The translations under genes and the position numbers were made by a program. This document shows, one piece after another, positions 46,023 through 57,158 of a DNA stretch of 64,000 bases. Position 1 is the stretch's first letter. Every line of letters starts with the position of its first letter. The stretch covers positions 372,001 to 436,000 of the forward strand of contig QNQO01000527.1 in NCBI GenBank assembly GCA_003290165.1, written 5' to 3'. The notes beneath the pieces were generated by a model, which saw nothing but the letters and a program-made list of their open reading frames with translations, ran no database searches and was not told the DNA's origin. This DNA is from Berberis thunbergii (Eukaryota; Streptophyta; Magnoliopsida; Ranunculales; Berberidaceae).

Positions 46023-46210
46023 TACTGCAACATAACAATAGCTGTCGCTCGAGCATCTAAACCTGATGTTGGTTCATCCATGAATATTATCAACAGATTG
46101 GAAACAAGCTCTACTGTGATGGTTAGCCTCTTACGCTCCTCAGTAGACAGACCACTTACGTCTGGAATTGTATTAACGCCGCTCAGTGGATAGACCACAA
46201 ACAAATTCCT
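46023..46210 (-). pseudogene. Captured PDR/ABCG transporter exon
   Basis: Reads [20 protein letters not shown], then [20 protein letters not shown] and ARATAIVML. This is the second nucleotide-binding domain of full-size ABCG (PDR) transporters, with the signature [10 protein letters not shown] (usual LSTEQRKRLT) and Walker [12 protein letters not shown] splice acceptor (CATGCAG) precedes it. Its 3' end is joined directly, without intron, to the H+-ATPase exon at about 46022. Confidence 0.85.
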
Positions 46211-49200
46211 GCATGAAATTACTTTTGTTGTTAGAAATTGTATTAACACTTTTGTTTGTTTGCTCGCTCCTTCAAATGTTGAAGTTTCAAGTTCTTTCTC
46301 ACATAATCACTGCTTTTAAGACTTGTGTAGTGCCAGAAAGCTGCATTTTATGTAACCAATTAAATTCATGCAACTACAATTAGGGGTTACAAAACTTTTT
46401 TTATCTTGATGAGTGAGAAGACACCCATGGTTCGTTCTAAATAAAGAGGCTACTTAAACAAACTATATACTATTTAACAAAAGACCATATGTTACCAGTT
46501 GAACAAATCTCATTCACAGAAGTGAGATTTTAACAATGTCACTAGATACAGCCTCAGTAATTTGCACTTTATCGAAAATATCCTCTCTTATCCATCAATA
46601 GTTCCCTTCGTTTTACCATATCTCAGTTTACTATAATAGTGTCAAGACTGAGTTGTCTTTTTCTGCCCTATAGTTCTGCTTGTCAGGAGACAGAACATGC
46701 ACATTTGCGATTGTTGTTGACATGGTGTTCGCAATTACATAAGAGGTACAAAATCATATGAACTGATAAAACTAGTTGGAGCTTAGAGGCGTTCTATTGA
46801 CTGATGCTTTATATGATGATCTCGATATGCAATGTTAAATTTCTTTACCATAATACAAAGAGCAATACTTCCTTGTAATTCTCAGTGAAATTCATTTTTT
46901 TTCAGAAGGATTTGTCTTGGGGCCTGGGGGTAACACTTAATTGACTTAGCTAAGAGTCTCCAATATACCAAAACAAATTTAGCACAAGGTTCAATGATAC
47001 ATGACAATGCCATTATTTTCATTTTGATTCATACAAACAGATGCAGATAAATGTCGATCAATAACAGTCTTGATTTGGATATACACTACCATAACATAAA
47101 TTTCATTTATAATTGTAGTACATCTAAGAAAATGCTCTAGCTGAATGTGTAAGAATGATCTTACCAATAATGTCTTCATGATTAAGAGTACGACCCTTCC
47201 TTATTTGAATTTTTGTGGCACCAAAGCAACAACATCACATATCTGAGCGTACCATGGTAACAGCTCTCAAACTGCAATCTGTAATTGCCACATGAATCAA
47301 TTCTCGACTATACACTACATGTCTATTAATACTCTCCTTGTATAAAAAGAGAGGAATTGAATGCAGAGTGGCTGGTATGTTCAAGAATAGATGTTAAGTG
47401 CTTAGAGCGAAAAGTTATTGCATTAAGAATTCAATTGTGTGCAACCAAACTTATCCTCTTAATGATAAACTAAACTCAATTTACCCATCGAACTTCTAAA
47501 ACGAACCCTTATCACATAATCATCCATTTATCCATGTTTTTATCATATATCTAGCTAAACTACACAAACATATCATAGCCTTCTCACAAAAACTCAAACT
47601 TTCCCTTACTAAATGACTAGAAACAATATTTTAGAGCAAACTTTATAGAAAAATTAATTTAAAACAAACAAAAAAAAAGTTGAAAAGAATCAGAATCACT
47701 GGTGTAGTTGCCTTTAGGATGATAATTCCTCCCAAATGACATGTGCGAGTATATACGATTAAACTGATGCATACATGAATAAGATTAGAATACATTAGTA
47801 CTTTTATCTCAACTTGTTTGATAAGAAGGGAGAGGGCAAGTTTCCATGGGGTTATTTCATAGCATAACTAAGCAAGACAATACTACAATGCGAGTGAGAG
47901 TCAGACCTGGTAGAAAAGTGATGAATATGAAAGCCATAGCAATTCCTAGTCCAATCAACCACCAATCTATCAAAACTGAGATGCAGTTGACCCCATCTTA
48001 TCCAGCCCTTCTCAAATTTTAATTGTTGGGAGATTTTGGGTATGTAGGATGGATACGAAAGCACTATATGGGAGAGAAATGAAACATATAGACTAAAGAT
48101 ATCACTATTTTTACCGATGAGCTCTAACTGATACAGACAGAACTTTTTCATCCCATTAACAGCCTGGGATTTTTATTCTCATCACTTCAATGCCTCAAGT
48201 TTAACCTGATTTCAATCATCTACCAGATTCAGTCCCCATCCTCGTAACTTAGAACATTAACCAAAACCAAGCTGCAAGAGTACTTTAACTTCCAACTCTA
48301 ACATAAGTATCTAGATATCAAAATCAATTCAACCAACCTATAAACACTTAATTCAGTTTTACTGAATCTGTTGAACTACTACATACAAGTGTAATTAGAA
48401 TATAAACTCCTCGGTGATCATTTTGTTAAAAATTGCATTTTTTTGTTGTCATATCATTCTTACACTTACATTGTTTAATAATCATGTGAAGGAAAGATCA
48501 ATGAAACACAAAATTCTGAGGGACATAACCCAGTTCTCTCATCCTAGTAGCCAGCTCCTCTAACACTGAGTAAATCATATCAAATGTGACCTGTCCACGA
48601 CTCCAAACTTGGGAACTTGGTTCTTGATTCAATTAAACTGAAACCTTGAACTTGCTTACCCTCTCAATCAGTCCAACTTGATTTAGAAAGTACTTGTACA
48701 ACATTTTATTTATTTATTCTACTAGATGCTCTATTTATTTCAATCTAAATCATATATATCAAAATAAGCAAATGCAAAGAAAGAACCACTATGTAGGATT
48801 ATGAAATTACCGGATTTAAACGATGAGTCGATTCGATCAACCTCTCCAAGTTAACTTCTTGCCTTTTGTTCTCAGGAACACTAAAATTCACAAAAAGAAC
48901 AAACATCAATAAGTATCTGGCAATTAAAAAAAAATCAATATCTACATATACTACCATACCCATTTCTCCACCTTGTTTCAGCAGGGATTCTATAACCCCA
49001 CCTTCCCTAAATTTTAGAAATTGTTTAGTAAACTTGTTGATTCTTACATAGAACTTGTTGATTCAATCTCTCCACACGTTTAGACCTTCCTTGATTAACC
49101 TCCGAGAGAAGGATCTCTCATGGATATGCATTCTATCTGCTAGATCCAAATAATAGAGAGATGAAGGGACCAGGTGTGGTGAATAGAACTGCTGGTTATG

Positions 49201-49310
49201 GTGGATCTTGGCTCATAATGAGGCTTCTTCAAGAGGGCGTTGATATGCCACTTGAAAACCCTCCTTCCCCAAACCCACCCACAAATTAAAATCAAAGAGA
49301 AAAACAATCG
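46211..49310. other. CACTA interior, possible further captured exons not identified
   Basis: Mostly AT-rich. Three segments look exon-like on the minus strand: 47165-47230 (an open stretch ending at a GTAAG donor), 47900-48000 (a hydrophobic stretch WWLIGLGIAMAFIFITFLP before GTCTG), and 48795-48868 (bounded by TTTTAG and GTAATT). A plus-strand open stretch at 49100-49250 contains GPGVVNRTAGYGGSWL. I cannot name any of these. Confidence 0.35.
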
Positions 49311-49515
49311 AGCTTTACCTCAAAGGTCTCACCTTTATAGCCTTTCTCATCTTCCTCTCCGCATTTTCTCCTTCTTTCACCATCCTTCACGACGATCTCC
49401 GCCTTCCCACCGCCCGCGACTTTCCAATCTTTCAAGCAGAGAAGCTAATTCAGCAGCTCAATCTCTTCCCCAAAGACGCAAAATCGAAGTCGATTGAAGA
49501 TATCATGATGTCTTA
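49311..49515 (+). pseudogene. Captured serine carboxypeptidase-like first exon
   Basis: Plus-strand reading gives a signal-peptide-like FIAFLIFLSAFSPSF followed by ILHDDLRLP and QAEKLIQQLNLFPKD. This resembles the N-terminus of plant serine carboxypeptidase-like proteins of the SCPL45-49 group. A stop follows soon after (about 49515) and no catalytic part is present. Opposite strand to the other captured fragments. From memory of the family; moderate certainty. Confidence 0.5.
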
Positions 49516-49954
49516 GCTCAGGCCAAAGCAAAGCATCTTGAAGTCATCTTCAATGAACTCTTCTCGAAATCTTCATGCTGTGAGATGGCCGATTTCAGCC
49601 GGCAGACTTCAGATTTTTACAGCTCCAAATCCACGAAGATCGCAGAGTCCTGCTCTTGCGAGGAAGGCTCCTCCTAGTCTTCTCGATTTCGCTTTCTCCC
49701 TCAATATCTCTCTCCCAGAGAGATGGAGCAACAACAAGAGGAAAGTGAGAGGAGCTGTGTCTTTGTTTTGCATTTGGTGAGAGAGATGAAAGATATTCTA
49801 AAAGTTTTGAGGAGAATCGAGCGGGTTTTTTTTTTAACTCCCGTTTCTTCTGTTTTTTTTTTTTTTTGCGTTTTAATATAGAAATGTCATTAAAAATAGG
49901 TTTTTATAGCACTAACTGCAAGAACAACTATCAATTGTCACTTGTGGTGTAGTG
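49516..49954. other. CACTA right end
   Basis: After an unassigned open stretch come T-rich runs, a GCGTTTTAATATAG motif, TATAGCACT and the terminal GTGTAGTG. Confidence 0.5.
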
Positions 49955-50271
49955 TACAGAGAATCGATTGTGCATTTTGGATTTTTTTGGATAAAAGTTA
50001 ATTGATTTCCCTTGAAATGAGATTTGAATGATAAGGGTTGATCAGTTGCATGTTAAGCCCATGAGAGAGGGGGAGTTCTTGATCGGGTCCTAAGGTTTTC
50101 AATTGGAATTTTTCTTTGATTATGATCTTATCTAGCAGTTGAAGAGCGTTTTGCGGGTAAAAAAAGTATGTATTAAAATCATTAAGGGGGAAGAGCTTTA
50201 GACGATAACATATGTAACTTATACAATGCAATTAAATTATTATCAACAAAATAGAAATACAATGCAATTAA
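49955..50271. other. Intergenic, nothing recognised
   Basis: AT-rich spacer between the CACTA and Harbinger-like elements. Confidence 0.4.
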
Positions 50272-52016
50272 GGGGGGTGTATTGTATCTGGATTTTGTGG
50301 GCAATTTAATAAATTTCATGGATTCTGAAAATCCAAGTGTATTCAATTTGAATTTTAAAAAGTCCACAAAAGTCTAGGGGTATTCAATCAGGATTTTAAA
50401 AAGTCTTTCTGAAATCCACAAAGTCCAGGGGTATTCAATATGGATTTCAAAAAGTCCACAAAAGTTTTAGAGTATTCAAAATATCATTCATATTTATGGA
50501 TTTGGAAAATCATGGATTCTCATGGACTTTGTAGTGTTAAGTATAAATAACAAAGTTCAATAATTTGCCAGCCTTCATATCAAAGATTTCAACGTGAAAA
50601 AAAGTCTCCCAAAATTTTTCTTCTTCTTCTTCACCCAAAAAACACCACTCTCTGTTTCCATCTCTCTCTCTGTTGTTATTACTAATACTACTCTCTATCT
50701 TTCTCTCTCTTTGCCAAATGTCTCATGAGTTTGTTTATCTTTTGTCTCAACTCTCAACTCATAGAGGAGAGCCTACCTGTCATCTAGCCTCTCTTTTCTT
50801 CACAACCGTTTTTTTTCTTGAAAATTTTCTATTTGATTTGGCAATGAAATATCTTTATCTTTTATTTCTTTACCTTTTCAACCCCCAACTTGTTCGAGTA
50901 CCTTTTTTTTTTTTTGTGAGTAGAAACATTTGTGGTAGCAGAAGTTTTTGCTAAAAGTCACTGAGATTAAACAATGGAATTTTCAGTTACAGTCTTTAGT
51001 TTGACCGAATAGTGAAGGTGTGTCCATCCTACCCATGCTAGACTCCTTTTCCTTGATGGGTTTGCTCTCCTTGGCTCCTACCCATGCTAGACTCTTTTGT
51101 TTGATGGGTTTCTTAGCTTCTAGATTGGGTTCGAGTGTCATATGACTCTTTTCTCTCCACTGTTCACCACCTTGTTTAAGCTCCCTATGAGTTTGCTCTC
51201 CTCCTTTCCTCCCCATATTGGACTCTTTAACTTGATGGGTTTCCTGGTCAGTTTTTTCATGATCATGGGTTTTGGTGGGGATGTTGGAATGAGTTTGGGT
51301 GTCAGCAACAGGAACAACCTTGGGTGCTCTTAGCACCTCTACATAAGTAGCACACTATGAGCAGCCTCACCAATAGCCAAGTCTGACTCCTTTGTCTGCT
51401 CAACCAAGGACTCAAAGTGTGAGCAATTGTCATCACCTTTGGTTCCTCCTCATGAGCCTGTTGTTTGATTTGTTTATCCTCTCTTCTAATTCTATCTTGT
51501 TGAGATGCCATTGTCGATTGAATGCAAGTTTAATGAAGAATGTGGAGAATGAGTATTGCTAATCAAATGTGGGCAGCAACTCAAGCAAATGTCAACATTG
51601 CTAACAATGATAATGAAGAAAGTGACCATGATCATGAAGGAGAAGAATGATCATAATACAATTTTATGGACGTTTACTTCTTATTTTAAAGATGCTAATT
51701 AACGACCTTTTCTTTTTCTAGTTTTTTTTAGCACATGTATTTCTCACTTTTGTTAATTATATGCGGACGTTTTTTTGTTTCATCACTATTTACCAACTTT
51801 TTTATCTTGCAAATAATTAGAAATCTGTAAAAGTCGTTCATACAAAGTCCGTGGATTTTCATAAATCTCTAGAAAGTCTGTAGCAAAAGTCTATGGATTT
51901 AAGAAATCAGCATAAGTCCGTGGACAATTTAAAGAGTCCGTGGACAATTTAAAGAGTCCATGGACTTTTCAAATTATTTATCAATTCCATAAGAATCCAT
52001 ATACAATACACCCCCC
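50272..52016. mobile_element. PIF/Harbinger-like non-autonomous element
   Basis: Ends GGGGGGTGTATTGTATCTGG and, inverted, GGGGGGTGTATTGTATATGG, flanked by TAA at 50269-50271 and 52017-52019, the form expected for PIF/Harbinger. Subterminal regions repeat AAAAAGTCCACAAAAGTC and GTCCGTGGACAATTTAAAGA. 1745 bp, no transposase found. Confidence 0.8.
50983..51511 (-). other. Unassigned reading frames inside the Harbinger-like element
   Basis: Two overlapping minus-strand frames (51511-51302 and 51336-50983) encode very charged, Lys/Glu/Gln-rich peptides. The second has a repeat of the type KPIKQK...KPIKEK and two S-x-MGR phrases. DNA here repeats TAGACTC-TTT-TGATGGGTTT about three times. Could be a captured fragment or a degenerate element gene; function unknown. 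Confidence 0.3.
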
Positions 52017-52019
52017 TAA

Positions 52020-52740
52020 ATAGCACATCACCCACGTGTCACAACTTTAGTTACTTTCGCCAGGCGAGGCTGGTAGAACCCTAGAGTATCAGCGAGATAT
52101 CCTCCTCCAGCTGTGCGAAACAGGGGCGGAGTCAGGATTGCGGACAAAGGGAGGCAAAAAAAAGTTTGAAAAGACCAACTTACCCTTGAACATGGTTTTC
52201 TGAACTAAATGAACATTTTTTTTCTTTTTTAACTCCCAACAAACCTACCCTCACCAACCCTCTCACTCTCTCATCTTCTTCTTCTATTATATTTTCTCTC
52301 CCTCATAAACTCTCTCTCATTCTGTAATCTTGCAACTCCGCCTCTCATCTCACTCTTATATTTTCACTCCCAATTCGCTCAACTTCGTAGCAGTTGGCTA
52401 TATCGAACCCTAAAACATGAACATATCGATAGCAGAGATTTGTATAGAAAGGGGGGCGAAAAACCTAAACTTTTAAAATAATCCATAATTTAATTTTTAG
52501 TGGAGTCAAGAGCCAAGATTGTATACAAAAGGGGGCAACCTAAACTTTTAAAGGGAGACAATATAAAAAAAAATATGAGTAATTTAGTGAAATTTTTCAG
52601 AAAGATAAGGGGGGCAATTGACCCCCTTAGCCAAAGGGTAGATCCGCCCATGGTGCGAAACATGGCGTTTAGTAGGTTTTCCTCTTCCATTTCTGATTGA
52701 CACCTTGCAAACTCGCTGATCTGCTAACCATTTTTTTCCC
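52020..52740 (-). pseudogene. Possible host exon split by the hAT MITE
   Basis: From ATG at about 52690 the minus strand reads MEEENLLNAMFRT and then meets the MITE. Removing the MITE and one target copy lets the frame continue with AGGGYLADTLGFYQPRLA to about 52030. This may be a genuine small exon, but it resembles no protein I recognise. Confidence 0.3.
52121..52652. mobile_element. hAT MITE
   Basis: Flanked by perfect GTGCGAAA (52113-52120 and 52653-52660). Ends CAGGGGCGGAGTC and, inverted, CATGGGCGGATC. 532 bp without transposase. Confidence 0.85.
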
Positions 52741-52982
52741 AGTCCATAATAAACGCTAAAAAGAACAGTACACTGGTCGAACAGTTGGCTGCAGACATCT
52801 TTAACGACAAATTGACAATCATAATTTATTGGATGGATGATAAGAGGTTATGAAGCAGTGATGACATAGTAGATAAAATTTGTTAAAAAGGATATATGAC
52901 ATTAAAATTAAACTCCTTCACACACGTTGATGATACTTGAAAGATATTGAGAAATACACTATTTTATGATAAATCACAGAGT
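52741..52982. other. 3' flank of the receptor-like gene
   Basis: AT-rich, nothing recognised. Confidence 0.4.
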
Positions 52983-55143
52983 CTAAGCAAAGGCTCTCCG
53001 CAAAAGAACTAGCCTTGTTTCAAAATACATGTATATTTGATCTTTCATCTCTCCAATGAACTGAAAATAAGCACGCTTCCAAGGTTGGCTCAAAAGCAAA
53101 CTACCACAAACTCCCACAAGACCAATAACAAACCTTAATCCCATGCCAATGTAGAACCACAATGTGTCGTCAGCGCTCTCATGTTCACCAACAACTAGAT
53201 TTGGACTTGGGGTTACTCCATCACCCAGGCATTTGTTGGTAAGTAGAGGTCCACATAGGTGAGGGTTACCCTGGTAAATAGAAGAATCACTAAGTGTCTG
53301 GAGTTGGTTGCCATGAGGAATTCTCCCAGACAAATTGTTGTTTGACAAATTCAAGTGATTCAAAAATGTCAAATCAGATATGTTGGGAGGAATTGCCCCA
53401 TAAATTTGGTTTCCGGAGAGGTCGAGTGATTCCAATACTTTCAAGTGCCCAATTTGTTTCGGAATTGTTCCTGTCAAGTGGTTCATGGAAAAGTTTAGGA
53501 TACCCAATCCGATAAGACTTGTTAGTTCTTGAGGTCTATTACCTGAGAAATCATTTCTTGAAAGGTCTATGCTCTTCAAGAACTTGAGATTACTGGAATA
53601 ACTAAGTTCTCTTCCTTTGATAGCCATTAGATTCACATCTAGATAGGATTTGGTGGAAAAGTATTGCGATGAAACACCTATACTTTCAGAGTCCCCGCCA
53701 ACTATAGCCATTGCAGTTAAATTGCCAACACACTGTGGGATTGGACCTGTGAGTTTATTGTGTCCAAGATCTAATATTTGTAAAGAAGAGAGATGACACA
53801 ATTGTGGATGAATACGACTTCTAAATGAATTTTGATCTTAAGCGTAAAACTCTCAAGTATAAAAGGTTTTTTCCCATCAAAATTGGTATTTCACCTGAGA
53901 GACTATTCTCTCCAAGATCAAGAGAGACAATATCCTTGAGTTGTCCAAAAGAGAGAGGGATTTGTCCATAGAGGTCATTTTTGCTCAACTTCAAAAATTG
54001 AAGAGAAGGTGAAAAACCTATCTCATTAGGAATTATACCTGTTAGATTGTTGCCTCCTAGATCCAAGTACTCTAATTTCTTAAAAGAACATTTGGGGAGT
54101 TCTCCTGAAAAATTATTGTTTGATAGATCGAAGATTTCCAACCCTTTAATTTCACATATTGACAATGGGATTTCACCACTGAAAGAGTTCCCGGAAAGAT
54201 CTAGGTGAATCGTATCAGACATGATACCAATGTTTGGGGGGATTGGTCCTGAAAATAAATTATTCGTTAGATATAACCAAGACATCCAAGAGTATGTTGA
54301 GTTTCCAATCCAATCAAGTGGAAAATTTCCCTTAATTTGATTATTAGAAAGATCCAAATAAACAAGCTCTCTTGACTTTTTAAGCCAATCTGGTAGAGAG
54401 CCTGAAATTCCTGTATCCCTCAAAACTAGAATTGGGATAAGCTTCTGAGATTGAAGCCATGATGGAAATAGAGGACCTACTTGAATGTTTGCTAAGTGGA
54501 GAAAGGTGATTCCATTGAATGGAGGGCTCCAGTTGGCGCCCACATCCAACTTCAAGGAAGACGATGATGAAAATCCTATACGATCTAATTTTGTAAGATT
54601 AGCAAAATGAGCTTCTGATATGACACCCTCCCAAGAATTCTTCCCTAGATACAGTACAACCAATTCGGAAAGTTTACCAAGGCTCTTTGGAATGCTCCCA
54701 TTCATCTGATTGGTTCGAAGGTTGAGATACCTTAAGCTTTTCACTGAACAATTTGACAAGTCATCCAAAAATCCACTTATTTCTCCTTCATTCCTGTTGA
54801 ATGATAGGTCTAGGTAGACTAGCTTGCAGAGTCTACCTAATGATCTTGGCATATGACCGTTGATGTAATAATTCCGTTCCAGAGAGAGTTGTTGAAGAGA
54901 AGTCATATTTGCAAAGGTGTCAGGGATGGGGCCTCGAAAAAGGTTGTAGCTGAGATCAAGGTTCATAAGGTTAGATAGGTAGAACAACCATTGCGGTATC
55001 AAAGAATCAATTTTTTGTGGGATAGGTTGAGGATTGTCAATGAAGTAAAATTGGCAAAAGAAAGGAAGTCCGGAATAGAGGAAAGTCGACAACGTTGAAA
55101 ATTCAACTCTAAAAGAGAAGGAAGCATGCTGACATGTGGTAGC
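52983..55143 (-). pseudogene. LRR receptor-like protein, C-terminal three quarters
   Basis: Minus-strand continuation of the gene that starts at 58943. Many leucine-rich repeats (xxLxxLxxLDLSxNxxxGxIP) run from about 55143 to 53300, for example LMNLDLSYNLFRGPIPDTF and IHLDLSGNSFSGEIP. A C-terminal cap follows with NPHLCGPLL and a cysteine pair. Next come an acidic juxtamembrane stretch (GEHESADD), one membrane helix ([17 protein letters not shown]) and a short basic tail with no kinase. This is the layout of EIX/Cf-type receptor-like proteins, cell-surface receptors often acting in immunity. The frame is shifted at two A-runs: one base short near 55008 and one base extra near 53832. It is cut from its N-terminus by the copia element ending at 55144. 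Confidence 0.9.
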
Positions 55144-55355
55144 TGATAGCACGTGATTTTAGGCTATATATCAGCACAACTATCATTTAGTTAGTCTATT
55201 GCAGATCGTGTACATTGTGCATTACTATGTGGCTGTGAGGGTCCTATTTTATCTCCATATTTGTAGGCCACTACTGCTATCTCTTTGTATATATATTACT
55301 TGAGTCTGTTATGAATAAAAAAGAGCATTTTAATATTTATCTCTAATATTCATTA
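55144..55355 (+). repeat. 5' LTR of the young copia element
   Basis: 212 bp from TGATAGCACGTG to ATATTCATTA. TATA-rich stretch GTATATATATTAC near 55288 could act as promoter. Confidence 0.9.
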
Positions 55356-55367
55356 TGGTATCAGAGC
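55356..55367 (+). promoter_or_regulatory. Primer-binding site
   Basis: TGGTATCAGAGC, initiator tRNA-Met type, directly next to the LTR. Confidence 0.9.
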
Positions 55368-55484
55368 AATAGCTGTCACAAGAACAAACCTTCTTCTTTT
55401 TCTTCTACTCGTTCAATTCCTATCTCATTCTTCAAATTCCAATCACTCCTTAAACTTATTCTTCTTTCTTCACTCAGATCTGCC

Positions 55485-57158
55485 TTGACTCCTTGTTATT
55501 TTTCCATGTCCAATCCTTCTTCTCCACGCTCAGCCTCCTCACAGGAAACTCAGGTCGCTCCTCCTCAGAACCCTGCTACCACACCAACCGTTGGGCACAC
55601 TACCATGTCAGGTAACACTACTATTGTTGGTACTAATCTGATATCCTTCAATGCCTCCTCTCAGATTCCCTTCAAATTAGCGAAAGATGGAGCCAACTAT
55701 GCCTCCTGGAAATCTCAGATGACCAACCTGCTATTTGGCTACGATCTCCTTGGTTTTGTTGATGGCTCACATCCTTGTCCACCACCAGTTGATTCTGCAT
55801 ACCACCTATGGCTCCGGCAAGATCGGCTTGTCCTCCTTGGTATACAAGCCACAGTTCACATCGCCATTGGTCCCACTATCAATAATTGTCAATCTTCAGC
55901 AGCTGCCTGGGAAAAGCTTCAAACAAGCTATGCCAACAGATCTAACACACGGATGCTAACGTTACTCACCTCTTTAATGCGGACTACGAAAGCAGGTCTC
56001 ACTGTATCCGACTATATGACTAAGATTAAAGGTGTGATTGATGACTTAGCCTTAATTGGTCATCCCATGAGCAATGAAGAAATCATAAGCCATACCCTCA
56101 ATGGCCTTCAAGATGAGTTCAAGGAACTCACTGCTGCTGTTCGGGTTCGTGATTCCACCATCTCTTTCGAAGACCTCTATGACAAATTGCTAGACGAAGA
56201 AATGATCCAGCAACGGAGTGAAACCAAGAAGCCAGAGGTGCCCATCACTCACAAAGGCAGCGGTTACAAGCCCAAAGGTGGACACAACAGAAACTTCACT
56301 ACAACCAACAAAAGCTCTCATCCTTCCTCCTCCAACCAAAGCCAGTCCTATAGTTTTCTTCCTCCTGGTAACAGTTGTCCCTCTGGATCATTCTCTCCAT
56401 CCACCAACTCTTGGCGGCCTAATACTCAGCAGGGCTCCCCTCGTGTAGTCTGTCAACTATGTGACAAGGTTGGTCACACAGCAAAGGTGTGTCGCTCCCG
56501 CCCCAAACCAAACCATACATCCTGGCCACAAGCTCATCTGACCACCGGTGCCCCTAGTACTTCCAATGGCAATTGGGTGCTCGACTCGGGTGCGACTCAT
56601 CACATTGCCTCTGACTTGCAAAACCTTTCCATGCACTCCAACTATGTCGGGAATGAGGATGTCGTTGTTGGTGATGGCACTGGTATTCCTATCTCTCATA
56701 CTGGCTCCTCTACACTTACTGCACCTAATACCACATTCACTTTGAATAATATTTTGTGTGCTCCATCTATTAAACAAAATCTCATATCTGTTTCTCAGTT
56801 TTGTAAACACAATAACACCTCTGTTGAATTTTTTCCAACCCATTTTCTTGTGAAGGATTTGAGTACGGGGGCATCCTTGGCACGAGGCCGGAATAGGAAC
56901 AACTTATATGCATATGGCCATCCTTCTCTCCATCTCCCAGAGTCTCACCCTCGACCTCCTTCACCACGACATCTGCCATATGACATCAACGTCAAGCTAT
57001 CTATGGACTTCGCCAAGCTCCTCGTGCCTGGTACAATGAGTTGCACACATTCCTTCTTGCTACAGGATTCTCTGCTTCCCGTTGTGACACTTCCCTGTTC
57101 ATTCGCACAACTACTTCCGACACTCTGTATCTGCTTGTCTATGTCAACGATATCATAA
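55485..57158 (+). CDS. Copia gag-protease polyprotein with deletion junction
   Basis: 557 codons. The start at 55485 could equally be M7 (55506). Copia-type gag runs from about residue 60 (ANYASWKSQMTNLLFGYDLL) through AWEKLQTSYANRS and SVSDYMTKIKG-like blocks. A basic Ser/Asn-rich stretch follows, then the CCHC knuckle CQLCDKVGHTAKVC and the protease block NWVLDSGATHHIAS. The LISVSQFC segment leads to the start of pre-integrase (GRNRNNLYAY). Near 56990 it changes abruptly into RT sequence read in the wrong frame, the mark of an internal deletion. The gag and protease parts look intact and could be made. Confidence 0.85.
   Translation: MTPCYFSMSNPSSPRSASSQETQVAPPQNPATTPTVGHTTMSGNTTIVGTNLISFNASSQIPFKLAKDGANYASWKSQMTNLLFGYDLLGFVDGSHPCPPPVDSAYHLWLRQDRLVLLGIQATVHIAIGPTINNCQSSAAAWEKLQTSYANRSNTRMLTLLTSLMRTTKAGLTVSDYMTKIKGVIDDLALIGHPMSNEEIISHTLNGLQDEFKELTAAVRVRDSTISFEDLYDKLLDEEMIQQRSETKKPEVPITHKGSGYKPKGGHNRNFTTTNKSSHPSSSNQSQSYSFLPPGNSCPSGSFSPSTNSWRPNTQQGSPRVVCQLCDKVGHTAKVCRSRPKPNHTSWPQAHLTTGAPSTSNGNWVLDSGATHHIASDLQNLSMHSNYVGNEDVVVGDGTGIPISHTGSSTLTAPNTTFTLNNILCAPSIKQNLISVSQFCKHNNTSVEFFPTHFLVKDLSTGASLARGRNRNNLYAYGHPSLHLPESHPRPPSPRHLPYDINVKLSMDFAKLLVPGTMSCTHSFLLQDSLLPVVTLPCSFAQLLPTLCICLSMSTIS

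Larger units (their letters stand above)
38777..49954. mobile_element. Large non-autonomous CACTA transposon with captured host genes
   Basis: Left end CACTACAAGAAAAATG at 38777 and right end GTGGTGTAGTG at 49954, flanked by TAC on both sides (38774-38776 and 49955-49957), as expected for the CACTA superfamily. The left subterminal region carries many TATAGCGTTTT/AAAACGCTAT motifs. Similar GCGTTTTAATATAG and TATAGCACT motifs lie near the right end. No TNP2-type transposase was seen. The interior holds exon-intron fragments of at least four, probably five, unrelated plant genes. The two ends match only at their first bases, so the pairing rests mainly on the 3-bp duplication and gene-capture content. 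Confidence 0.75.

Noticed and set aside
48866..49051. Plus-strand frame with Ser/Ile-rich translation
   Set aside because: AT-rich intron-like sequence; no homology recognised.
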